Assembly (NCBI RefSeq): GCF_052324685.1 | Contig: NW_027507056.1 | Coordinates: forward strand, 62,001-126,000 | Length of the DNA stretch: 64,000 bases | Source: Brachyhypopomus gauderio | Lineage: Eukaryota > Chordata > Actinopteri > Gymnotiformes > Hypopomidae | Direction of reading: 5' to 3' | Shown: in pieces, positions 12,301-21,440 of the stretch | Layout: the number at the start of each line of letters is the position of its first letter | Position numbering within the stretch: position 1 is the stretch's first letter | Notes under the pieces: generated by a model | What the model saw: the letters and a program-made list of their open reading frames with translations, nothing else | Database searches by the model: none | Told to the model about the DNA's origin: nothing | Translations under genes and position numbers: made by a program

Positions 12301-12373
12301 GCCTCGTTAGCGCAGTAGGTAGCGCGTCAGTCTCATAATCTGAAGGTCGTGAGTTCGACCCTCACACGGGGCA
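12301..12373 (+). tRNA. tRNA-Met-CAT: tRNA-Met (CAT), unit 7
   Basis: Consensus copy. Its downstream spacer carries a G at 12469 that marks it as the first member of the same two-unit repeat seen at 29426 and 33375. Confidence 0.97.
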
Positions 12374-12956
12374 GCAGAAGCTTTTTGAAAAGATTGACGA
12401 GCCCCCAAAAGATGCTCAAACGCTCTTTCCTTATTCACTCGCATGCTGAGCACACCCCCTACCTGAAAGTAGTATTGGCACATGACTCTTACAGGTCATC
12501 CCTAGTTGATTCAAGCTGTGCTTTTTCTTTTGTAAATTCGCGTGTACACAGCAAGTTGTGTTGCATCCAATTCAATTCTCTCCACTGACCGTTCAGTCAA
12601 TACCTTGATGGCGTCTGTATTGACACCTCTACTGAGACATCAAGCTGCCTCTTTGGAGCATGTTCGCTCCCAGATCAAACTGCAGTGTCGTGGTGCCAAC
12701 ACAGAATAATGGACCACGTCGGACACTTTTCACTTTTGATTCTTTTTGATTCACTTTTGATGACACGCTTTTGAATACCTGATCACCTGGAATTGGTACC
12801 AGCTTGAAGTTAATAGTGAGTAGACTTATGGAGATTCATTTATTTGAATTTTCTTCTCAAGCCATTTGCAACTCAGAAGCAATGACACTTGTGCACTCAT
12901 CATTGAGCTTGAGGAAGTCCAAGGAATTGATCTCTATGTTACTCTCGCTCCGCCGA

Positions 12957-13038
12957 GCTGCGATGGCCGAGAGGTTAAGGCGTTGGACTTGAAATCCAAT
13001 GGGGTTTCCCCGCGCAGGTTCGACTCCTGCTTGCAGCG
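12957..13038 (+). tRNA. tRNA-Ser-TGA: tRNA-Ser (TGA), unit 7
   Basis: Consensus copy. Confidence 0.97.
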
Positions 13039-13442
13039 TGAGTGTCTTGTTGGGCGTGTGGAAAGAGAGAGTGTGCTCTCTTCCTGCTAGCCAGTTTTAA
13101 ATATGCTTCTCATGCCATTTGCAACTTTGTGCTGCCAAACTTTAGCAGTCCTAACTGATCCTGAAATAGTCCCAGGAATTGAGTTACAAATGGCTGCTTC
13201 GTCGTTACAATGTGTTGGCATGGAAATGCAGTGGGGTCTCTTGCAGCGTAGAGGATTAACTTGCCTCTCTAATGTGATTTGTGATGAGACCTTATGCCAC
13301 CAGTGGGGAGAGCTCGCACTCACAGGTGCTTCATCCAAAGATCTTCATGCAACATAGCGATGTCTTGTTTCAGGTAAAAGAAAAAGTGCCACATTCTTTC
13401 ATGGCCGGTCACTGGTTGCTCCGCCTTGCGCTAAAAGAGGGT

Positions 13443-13514
13443 CTCCCCGTCGGGGAATCGAACCCCGGTCTTCCGCGTGACAGGCGGAGATACTATCCAC
13501 TATACTAACGAGGA
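13443..13514 (-). tRNA. tRNA-Asp-GTC: tRNA-Asp (GTC), unit 7
   Basis: Consensus copy. Confidence 0.97.
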
Positions 13515-14275
13515 CACGTGCTGTGTCTCGCAGTGATGCTGAGTCAGGTGACGTGCACTTGTCCCCTTGATTTTAAAGTACTCTGAATCATTGTGCCTGC
13601 AAGGAGGTGGTAAAAAGAACACATTGTGGTGATATTGACTCACTGTTGCCACTCCTCTTTTACCATCGTCAGTTTGTGGACTTATGATAGGAAAAACTCA
13701 AAGAATCTTGGTGACCTACAGGTTTGATTCATCTGCCTTCCTAGTTAAGTCATGCGAACCATTTGCTGCAAAATTGGCTTTAGCTACATTGGCAATTCAT
13801 TTTGTCTTCGTATTCCAGTGCATTGTACCGAACTGCAATATCCATCTTAGATCAACTGAGATTTTGCATTTCTCTCTTTCCCACATGCAAGTTCTGAATT
13901 TCTTGGCACACATTACTGCTTTGCATCTACTAAAAGCACTCCAGAGAAAGCTTCACTTCATACCTTCATGAGGTAGGTGTCGTTTGTACTTGTATTTTGG
14001 TGGTATTTTTGTTTTTTTTTGTTTGTGTGCGTTGTTTGTCTACTCTTGGAACATCCTGTGATTGGTTAGGGTAGGATTAGAGTTTAATTACGTTGGCCTC
14101 AGATTCTGGTTAATTCCAGGCTTCTTGTGCTAACCTTGTTGTTTGTTAGCTGTTGTTGGCAGTAATTAGTTGCTGCAGGTGCACTTGCCGCCATGCTCCA
14201 AGGAGTGAATTGGGGGCGGATACATTTTTTCTCCAGCTTTGTTAGTTCTTCCTCAGCCTCGCTTCTTCTTTCCTA

Positions 14276-14288
14276 GCCTCGTTGGCGC
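14276..14288 (+). pseudogene. 5' fragment of the tRNA-Met of unit 8, cut by transposon
   Basis: The first 13 nt of tRNA-Met (GCCTCG plus the target site TTGGCGC) stop abruptly at the transposon edge. The fragment holds the 5' acceptor strand but no complete promoter box and cannot act alone. Confidence 0.95.
14282..14288. repeat. Left target site duplication (TTGGCGC)
   Basis: Identical to 21529-21535. The uninterrupted tRNA-Met genes here read TTAGCGC at this place (TTAGAGC in unit 27). Confidence 0.92.
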
Positions 14289-14294
14289 TCATTG

Positions 14295-14309
14295 TCGACT
14301 GTCAGTCGA
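14295..14309. repeat. 15 bp palindrome near the left transposon end
   Basis: TCGACTG, a central T, then CAGTCGA. TCGACTG recurs at 21460-21466 near the right end. It lies within the first 21 bp of the element, so it may be a transposase contact site; this is inference from position alone. Confidence 0.6.
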
Positions 14310-14340
14310 GGTAATTCTAGGTAACTCTTGGTAGCGATAT

Positions 14341-14464
14341 CCAATCACCTTTCAGCCTGCTACCAGAATGATATCAAGAATTGGCCAATCGTTGGCCTTA
14401 TCGCTATCAAGAATAGCTCGACAGACTGAATGAACCAATCACAAGACGTATCGCTTCCAAGAAT
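14341..14464 (+). repeat. Three left subterminal repeats of about 30 bp
   Basis: Copies lie at 14341-14369, 14385-14414 and 14435-14464. Each starts CCAATC and ends with a CAAGAAT- or CAGAAT-like block; the last two share TATCGCT in the middle. The second and third agree at about 22 of 30 positions. They also supply the CCAAT boxes of the promoter. Transposase binding is a second possible role. Confidence 0.65.
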
Positions 14465-14567
14465 GGGCGATGACGACACGGTGTCAAATGCCAATCGCGA
14501 GCGTCTCACAGCGCTCCTCAGAATTTAAGTTATATAGGCGGGTTTTAGGGGAGAGTTATATTCAGTT
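14341..14567 (+). promoter_or_regulatory. Transposase gene promoter: CCAAT boxes, TATA box, initiator
   Basis: CCAAT occurs at 14341, 14385, 14435 and 14491 on the + strand, the second as part of the palindrome ATTGGCCAAT (14380-14389). A TATA box (TATATA) is at 14531-14536. An initiator-like TCAGTT is at 14562-14567, 31 bp after the first T of the TATA box, which is the expected distance. This is a compact Pol II promoter located in the transposon end itself. Confidence 0.75.
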
Positions 14568-14649
14568 CAACATTAACTTTCGTAGCTGGTCTGCGCTCGT
14601 TTCTTATACATTCTCGGACACGGACCTTTCGACGTCTACAAAGAAAAAT
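14562..14649 (+). other. Predicted 5' noncoding exon of the transposase gene
   Basis: The exon would run from the initiator to a strong splice donor (AAAAAT|GTAAGT, GT at 14650). The next acceptor is TTCACAG (AG at 15666-15667), three bases before the start codon. No open frame continuous with the protein is seen in this exon. Confidence 0.6.
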
Positions 14650-15085
14650 GTAAGTATAAATATAAACGTATTAAGTGTGCTAGCTTAGTAGGTTTTGTTA
14701 ACGGCGCATCGCGCTATGCAAGATTACTATCCACCGTAATTCAGCAGCATTTATATACGTAGTATTGACTTAACTCTATGATATCTATTTGTATGGAACG
14801 AAGAAAAATGTATGTGTAAATATAAACGTATCAAGTGTGTAGATAAAGTGTGCTAGCTTAGTAGCTTTGCAAGATTACTATCCACCGTAATTCAGCTGCA
14901 TTTATATACGTAGTATTGACTTAACTCTATGATATCTATTTGTATAGAACGAAGAAAAATGTATGTGTAAATATAAACGTATTAAGTGTGTAGATAAAGT
15001 GTGCTAGCTTAGTAGCTTTGCAAGATTACTATCCACCGTAATTCAGCTGCATTTATATACGTAGTATTGACTTAACTCTGATATC
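14641..15085 (+). repeat. Three tandem copies of about 150 bp in intron 1
   Basis: Copies begin near 14641, 14798 and 14949, each starting GAAGAAAAATGTA or similar and ending near ATGATATCTATTTG. The third is cut slightly short. The first copy includes the end of the noncoding exon and its GTAAGT donor; the second and third read GTATGT at that place. A tandem duplication across the exon border therefore made two extra, weaker donor sites. Confidence 0.85.
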
Positions 15086-15158
15086 TGAACGCCATATCAA
15101 CCACTTAGTCATAGCATCGGGGCATAACCACCTTGCAACCACTTTTTGATGACAAAAC

Positions 15159-15503
15159 GGCATTTACATTCACCTGGGAAAAGTCCTGAAAGGGTCAAAA
15201 GACCCTTAATCCAGACTGACTACCCTGATGGCTCCAAATCAATATCTCTTCATTTGCAAATGTGGCCATTGCCTGGCATTTACATTCACCTGGGAAAAGC
15301 CCTGAAAGGGTCAAAAGACCCTTAATCCAGACTGACTACCCTGATGGCTCCAAATCAATATCTCTTCATTTGCAAATGTGGCCATTGCCTGGCATTTACA
15401 TTCACCTGGGAAAAGCCCTGAAAGGGTCAAAAGACCCTTAATCCAGACTGACTACCCTGATGGCTCCAAATCAATATCTCTTCATTTGCAAATGTAGCCA
15501 TGA
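15159..15503 (+). repeat. Three tandem copies of a 116 bp repeat in intron 1
   Basis: Copies start at 15159, 15275 and 15391 and are nearly identical. Each contains a perfect hairpin, AAGGGTC-AAAA-GACCCTT. The block ends at CTTCTAGTG followed by TTAA (15526-15529), which resembles the end of a small TTAA-targeting (piggyBac-like) nonautonomous element. No matching left end is found, so the origin is uncertain. Confidence 0.75.
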
Positions 15504-15670
15504 CCCTTCTCTGGGACTTCTAGTGTTAAATGTTCATGGACATGATTTATTTATTCATTTATTCTCTGAATTATTTGTTTTTACACTTTTACATGTTCTA
15601 ATAATACTTCATAATAAATAATAATTATTACAATAATTATAACTATTTAATAATACTCTATTCACAGACC

Positions 15671-18600
15671 ATGGAACCCATATTCAGGAAGAAAGCTGAT
15701 GGCAGTCCCAATCTGTGTGACTCCAAGGCTGCCCTATGTGTGAAGGAAGCCAATAAAAAGAAGCCGTGGGCCAGAGCCATTTCTCCTGAAAAGGTGAAGG
15801 ATTCTGCAAGACGGGCAGTGTTGCGCTCAGGTGGAGATCCAGGCAACGCTGTCCACGTGCTGGGTCAGCATGAGCTTCAGTTTGGAGTTTTCAGGGGTCA
15901 GACCTTCAAGTGGGTGGCTGAAAACGCCCTGGGCTACGCCGGATACCTTGTTGCTGACATGAAGAAGGAGTCTTCACAGGGGAAAGATTCCATTAACCAT
16001 GCGGAAAACAAGAAAGCATTCCGTTCATATGTTGAACGTTTCCCAGAGGGCCGATATGCCGTCCGGATCAAGACAGAGAAGATGTCTTGTAGCAGCACTC
16101 AGTCTGCTTCCCTGCCCTGCACCAGCACTGAGCCCAACATCAGTCCGCTGTCTACTGACCCCATGCAAGCCTGCACCAGCACTGAGTCCTCTAGCAGTCA
16201 GCTGTCTGAGCCTGTCCAGTCCTCTGACTCCTGCCAGCCTTCAGTGGCTTCAGTCTCTTCCCTGCGCACTTTGTTGGTTGGGAGAGGCAGTAGCACAAAG
16301 AGCCTAGAAAAGACAGTGAAGAGGCTCATTTCACCCTCCAAGTTCAAACCTTGTAAGTGTATGAATAATGAACTCCTAGAATTTACCATGGACATAAAAG
16401 CAACCTATTTATTTGATCATGTGTTTTATCACCCATTCCAGCTGTGTCCCTCCCTTCATTTGAACCCACTCACATGGACGACAGTGAACTGGTGACGGCT
16501 GCTGAGCAGGTGGAATCAGAACTGACAGGTAAGATTTATTTATTTTTTATCAATATTGTATTATGTGGCTCATTACTCATTACAAATGTGATTCATGATT
16601 ATTTTTCCCCCTTTCTTTTGCTTTCATCTGTTCAGTGCAGAGCAGAATTTGCCTCCCTGCTGGATGGAAACCTGCTCTTCCTATTGTAGATCAGCAGTGG
16701 ATTTCCAAGGCACTTTTCAAGTGGTCACGAAATGGACAACCAGAGTTGGACCATTCGAAAGTGGACAAGATGTGGTGGCACCCCCCTCAGCCTTCACTAA
16801 CTCCCAGTGGTGTGCCAGCAATGGAGAGGTACTTTGGACACGCCTTGTTTCTCTGGATGCCGAGGAAGCTTTGGCATGTGCGGCTGTTCTGCCCCCATCC
16901 TGACTGTGGCAAGGAGGAGCTCACGTCTGCTGGAGTGCATCAGAGGATCAGGCAGGTGGTTGGTATCAGCAGCTCCTACTTCATGGCAGCAGAATACCTT
17001 GCCTGTAAGAGCTGCAAGAGGAAGGTGATCAGCTGGAGCCACAACATTGTCTGTCAGCTGGACATTGGCCATCGTGTCCAGTTTCCCTGCTTCCTCACCT
17101 CCAAGCTGGCATGTGACATTCAAGTAGTGCGGCAGATGCGTCAGAGGGGTTTGGGGAACAGCAGCAGTCAGCTCCAGAAGCAGATGGAGGAGCAGCACTC
17201 AGAGGCCTGGCTGGAGAAACAGGTCCAGTACCTCACAGACTGCAAAGGACTCGTGAGAGCTGCATCGTCTGGACTCATCACACCTGTTGTTCTAGGGGAT
17301 CTGCCACCATTGCTCCAAGTCCCAAAGCATCGCTGGCTGATGCAGGTGTATGCTCAGGATGTCCTGAACAGACTAGAGGAGGTAAAGGCCTCCATCACCT
17401 CGCAGTTTGGCCGTGTGCTAAAGATGGACTCCACAAAAAAAATTGTGAGGAAGCTGGCAGGACAGAGCCGCGCAACAGCAGCTTGGGCCACCAACGTTGG
17501 CAACGAGCACGGACAAGTCATCATGTCTGTGCTCACGGCCAGTGAAGGCTATGGCTTGGGCAAGATGATTGATGGCATCATGAAGCGCTACCGAGACGCT
17601 GGTGTGTCAACTCCAGAGGTGCTGTATGTTGACCGGGACTGCTGCGGGGCCACTCATCTCAGAAACATGTTTAAGGGATGGGAGGACATGGAGATCCGAC
17701 TGGACATCTGGCACTACATGAGGAGGATAGCGGTTGGCTGCACCACTGACTCCCATGTGCTTTATGCAGGCTTCATGAACAGTCTGAGCCACTGTATTTT
17801 CATGTGGGATGAGTCTGACCTCCAGGCGCTTAAGGAGGCCAAGCGCTCAGAGCTGGAGGCAAAGTTGATGCACCCCACGGATGCAGGTGTGATGAGGAAC
17901 ATCACCAGAGCAGAGATGGCACTGCACTGCAAGAGGACCACTCGCAGCTGTGAGGACATCAAGGCACTTGTGACAGAGTTGATCCGGTCCTACGATGGTG
18001 AGAAGGGCTGCAACACCCTTGGCGTGCCCCTCATCAACTCTGCGAGGATGGCCGAGATCTGGAGCAGCCAAACAAAGCACATTGCCTGCATCCAGGACCC
18101 TCCGGGTGTACAACTGTACATGCAGACGGGAACCATCCTGAAGGGGGGGCACAGTCTGCCAACGTACAGATGTGCCAGAGGTTCTACTTCCCTGGAATCC
18201 TTTCACCTGCATATGAACAGGTTCATTCCTGGTAAGCTTCCACCTATACGTTAAAGCCTTTAATGTAGTTACTTATCTAAAACCAGTCTAACAATTTCAA
18301 TGTGTAATATGTTTCAGGGACCTTGGCAAGTGATACTTTTTTCCAGGCTTACCTGGTGGATGGCCTTGCCAGGTGGAATGAAGACCGGAGACTGGCAGCT
18401 GCAGGAAAAGACCAGCCCCATTCCTACAGTGGCCTGCTTAAATATGCTGCCAACCAGCTGTCTCAGGAGGTACTGGGGAGAACACTGGTGGACTACACAG
18501 GGCCACGAAAGTATACAGGTACGCCTAAATTTACATGATCCGAGAAATAAAAAGTAAAAAGCAGTTACTGTTGGCCTGGACATTTATGCTTCTTGTTTTT

Positions 18601-19967
18601 ATTTTTTCTTTCAGGAGAGCTCATAGGTGTGGAGTACTTATACGAGCAGACCGGCAGTGCCCTGGAAGACTATAAATTAGTCATCTTGGCTCTTGAGACT
18701 GAGGATGTGACCGTGGCAGAAGATGAAGGTTTTGAAGAGGCACAGGATTTTGAGGACTTAACTGTCCCAGCATTTGAAACAGAACCACCTGCTGTGCCAT
18801 CTGCTTCTGATGCCTCCAGTGGTGTTGCATTTGCTCCTCCGGTCTCCATCTCTGCTCCTCCGGTCTCCATCTCTACTCCTCCGGTCTCCATCTCTGCTCC
18901 TCCGGTCTCCATCTCTACTCCTCCGGTCTCCATCTCTACTCCTCCGGTCTCCATCTCTACTCCTCCGGTCTCCATCTCTGCTCCTCCGGTCTCCATCTCT
19001 GCTCCTCCAGTCTCCATCTCTGCTCCCCTGGTCTCTCCACCTGCTCCTTCAAACAGCAACCCGACTTCTGCTCTTGTGGCTTCCCCTAGCCAAGATGTAA
19101 GATTTCTTCTGTTCATTCCATTAATTGGTGACTCTGATAGGCTTGTATACATGCTGCTTCCTGCTTTATCTAATCACTGTGATTCTTCATTTAGGACTCA
19201 GTGGGACCTGATAACATTGAGGGCTATAGAGCTGTGCAGAACTTGGCAGACTACCTAGTCACCCTGAAGGACCACAGCTTTGCTTTGTCGCTTGAGGAAT
19301 CAAGCCACATCATCACCCTTTGGCAGGCTCTTAGTGACTATGATAAGCAGCGCATGGTATATGCTCCACGTCATCAAGCCACTTTGAACAAGGGGCGCTT
19401 CAGGGTCACTAAGAAAATTGTAGCTCCAGGCGTGGAGTCCACAAGGCGGTAAGCTGTTATGCGTAAATGCACTGGTTTACAGTGTTTATGTGTAAATGCA
19501 CTGGTTTACAGTGTTTATGTGTAAATGCACTGGTTTGCAGTGTTTATGTTGGCAAATTAATAATCATCTGTGTATATTGTGTTTTTTATTCTTTTCCAGG
19601 TGTTTTGTTGGAGCAAACAGCCCTGCACAGTGGCCAGACTGCAACAGAGTTGTGGAGGCAATCTTTGTCCGGCTGTGTATTACATTTCCAAACCCGAAAA
19701 ACATCGGTGGGGTCAGGTTTGGAAGGTGGACCCTCATCTGTCGTGCTTACAAGCACATCAGGGAGTGCGTCTTGAGTAATGCACATGTGATGCAGGGGAC
19801 CACCATCCAGCTACCAGAAGTGAATGCCACCACACTGTCAGAGTGGTGAGTCAATCAATTTTCAGATGTTAAAAAAATGTATTTAACTATATTTAATTAA
19901 TATCGGGATTTATTTGTTGACAGCCATGTTCTTCTTAAAATGTCTTTTTAATTTAATAACTGAACTC

Positions 19968-20024
<57 letters not shown>

Positions 20025-20880
20025 GTACTGCAGGCGGACTCGTTCACAGGAGTCTGATGTTCTTCATCAGGGCATCATGCCTCCAGAAGCACCAGTATCA
20101 GGTCCTACAACACAGCGGTCCACACCCCAGAAGGACAGTCTTGCCTCTCACCCCTCCACAGACAGCCCCCATGTCTTTGTCCTGCCCCCTGACACTGCAG
20201 GGACGGCAAAGTTGAAGAGACGTTTGACCTTCACATCAGGTCCAGCTTCATCTGCTCCACCTCAGCAGAACCTGCCTGCACCTCCCCAGTGTGTCTCCTA
20301 CAGCATGCCTACTGATCCTGGATTTTGTTTGGTGTATGTAGTGCCAGGACCTGGTCCAGACAGCCATAGCCAAGTGGTGGCACAAGGAGTGACACACATT
20401 ATGCCTGCTACCGCCAGCCACATTATGCCTGCTACCGCCAGCCACATTATGCCTGCTACCGCCAGCCATAGCCAAGGAGTGGCACACATTATGCCTGCTA
20501 CCGCCAGCCATAGCCAAGGAGTGGCACACATTATGCCTGCTACCGCCAGCCATAGCCAAGGAGTGGCACACATTATGCCTGCTACCGCTGGATCCAGTCA
20601 GGGTGCGTTGGCAGTGACCCAGATGTCAGATGTGCCATACACGACACAGCAATACCGGAAGCGGAAATTGAAAAACGAGATGGCTGGTATAAAGACCCGC
20701 AAATATGTTCGCCACACCAGCGCTATAATTTGCAGGAGATGCCAAAAAGAGAGGAAGCCCCCCACACATCAACAGTACTTTGGCAACTGGTATTGTGAAG
20801 AAACTGACACCATGTCACTGGAGGATTGGAAGGCTATGCTGGTAGCACGGGGCTATGGAAAGAAGAAAGCCCCAAAATAA
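15671..20880 (+). CDS. Dada-like DDE transposase, 8 coding exons
   Basis: Coding exons are 15671-16352, 16442-16528, 16636-18231, 18318-18518, 18615-19096, 19195-19448, 19600-19845 and 20025-20880. All introns are GT-AG and the phases join without a break into 1467 codons. The start sits in a strong Kozak context (ACCATGG). Residues 65-97 hold a G-x-F-x-G-x-TF-x-W-x-x-EN-x-x-GYA pattern like the small ExoX-C-like module; this is tentative. Cysteines 342, 347, 380 and 383 form a likely zinc site of the kind in fish DUF6729 proteins. The catalytic core has D521 (KMDSTKK), D589 or D591 (YVDRDCCG), DxxH at 613-616 (DIWH) and candidate E777 (SLESFH). Known biology: DxxH between the second D and the E marks the MuDR/hAT/P/Kolobok/Dada group. 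Seven-residue repeats fill 929-991 and HIMPATAS repeats about 1307-1371. A basic C-terminal region has a C-x2-C pair (1419, 1422) and is probably DNA-binding. The role is cutting and insertion of the element in the nucleus. Exon borders are my reading and lack transcript support; the last exons could be alternatively spliced. Confidence 0.82.
18833..19021 (+). repeat. 21 bp coding minisatellite (nine APPVSIS/TPPVSIS repeats)
   Basis: Nine 21 bp copies encode a proline/serine-rich heptad alternating A and T at the first residue, followed by a degenerate tenth copy (APLVSPP). It lies in exon 5 between the catalytic part and the C-terminal module and is probably an unstructured linker. Confidence 0.9.
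19463..19549 (+). repeat. 29 bp minisatellite in intron 6, three copies
   Basis: Three near-identical 29 bp units start at 19463, 19492 and 19521, each beginning GTAAATGCACTGG. They lie just after the exon 6 donor and do not affect the reading frame. Confidence 0.88.
19970..20022 (+). repeat. (TG)26 microsatellite at a 3' splice site
   Basis: A pure TG run ends two bases before the AG acceptor of exon 8 (AG at 20023-20024), taking the place of the usual pyrimidine tract. UG repeats next to acceptors are known binding sites for TDP-43 and CELF proteins (the CFTR exon 9 case), so use of exon 8 may be sensitive to repeat length. Confidence 0.92.
20395..20592 (+). repeat. Coding repeats HIMPATAS and HSQGVAHIMPATAS
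   Basis: Exon 8 holds three 24 bp units (HIMPATAS) followed by three longer ones of about 42 bp (HSQGVAHIMPATAS). The longer unit looks like the short one fused with a HSQGVA segment and then amplified. Repeats are in frame and leave the reading frame open. Confidence 0.85.
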
Positions 20881-21191
20881 AAATTATGTGTCTGCATAAT
20901 TGTATATATAATAATTGTATATATGTGCCATGATTGTAAATATATTAGTAGTAGCTGTAGTGTTAGTATCTTAGTCAAGTCAAAACATTGTGTATTTGTA
21001 TATATTAAACATTGTAATTTTTTAAATTATTTGCATAGGTATCTGTAAACGTTATATATATTATATATATATATATTATTTATATTATAATATAATAATA
21101 TATATTATATATATATTATATATTATATATATATTATATATATATTATATATTGTGGATAATGTTCTCTAATGTGTTGTGTTTTTAATAAA
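20876..21191 (+). terminator. Candidate polyadenylation signals of the transposase gene
   Basis: AATAAA at 20876-20881 overlaps the stop codon. A second AATAAA at 21186-21191 is followed by GT-rich sequence and further AATAAA copies around 21219 and 21253. Either could be used; the second has the better downstream GT-rich context. Confidence 0.5.
21048..21155. repeat. AT-rich simple repeat in the 3' region
   Basis: About 100 bp of TATATATTA-type sequence between the gene and the right-end repeats. No function is visible. Confidence 0.85.
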
Positions 21192-21300
21192 AGTGCCTGG
21201 TTGGTTTTATCGTTCATAATAAATGTGTTGTGTTTGGATTTATCGTTCATAATAAATGTGTTGTGTTTTAAACATGTGTCTGGTTGGTTTTATCGTTTAT
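21165..21300 (+). repeat. Short tandem repeats downstream of the gene
   Basis: The motif AATGTGTTGTGTTT followed by a TTTATCGTTCATAAT-like block recurs about three times, two of them with GGTTGGTTTTATCG. It carries several AATAAA hexamers. Confidence 0.7.
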
Positions 21301-21440
21301 AATATCACGCATTTCCTTTATATTTAACCAATTTATAAATATGTAATATCACGCACTTCCTTTGTATTTTACTATTTATGAACGTGTCCGATAATATCGC
21401 GCATTTCCTTTGCATTTAACTATTTCCAAACTTGTCCGAT
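21300..21440 (+). repeat. Three right subterminal repeats of 44-48 bp
   Basis: Copies at 21300-21343, 21344-21391 and 21392-21440 each begin TAATATC(A/G)CGCA and continue TTCCTTTRTATTT. The last two end GTCCGAT-like. Number and spacing resemble the three repeats at the left end, so they are candidate transposase-binding sites (inference). The 88 bp from here to the element end are unique apart from TCGACTG and ACCTCGAC. Confidence 0.75.

Larger units (their letters stand above)
1..14288. repeat. tRNA Met-Ser-Asp tandem array, left block
   Basis: Tandem units of about 1975 bp begin at tRNA-Met starts 446, 2420, 4396, 6372, 8349, 10325, 12301 and 14276, and a partial unit fills 1-445. Each unit reads tRNA-Met (+), 583 bp spacer, tRNA-Ser (+), 404 bp spacer, tRNA-Asp (-), then about 760 bp to the next tRNA-Met. 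Units differ by a few substitutions and by the length of one T run. Such homogeneity is expected from unequal crossing over and gene conversion. The block ends where a DNA transposon enters the eighth tRNA-Met. Confidence 0.97.

Noticed and set aside
1-14288. CRISPR array or satellite DNA as an explanation of the regular repeats
   Set aside because: The units are about 2 kb, contain complete tRNA genes and have no short repeat-spacer pattern.
14470-14688. Open frame of 72 codons at the left end of the transposon
   Set aside because: Its start lies upstream of the TATA box and it crosses the predicted splice donor, so it would not be in the mature transcript.
17847-18212. Minus-strand frame of 121 codons over the catalytic exon
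   Set aside because: It is antisense to a well supported exon and has no recognisable features.
18670-19152. Minus-strand frame of 160 codons across the 21 bp repeats
   Set aside because: The repeat has a period divisible by three and lacks stops on both strands; it is a shadow of the sense exon.
19969-20024. In-frame Cys-Val dipeptide extension of exon 8 through the TG repeat
   Set aside because: A TG run is open in most frames. The AG acceptor at its end gives a phase that matches exon 7, so this is intron.
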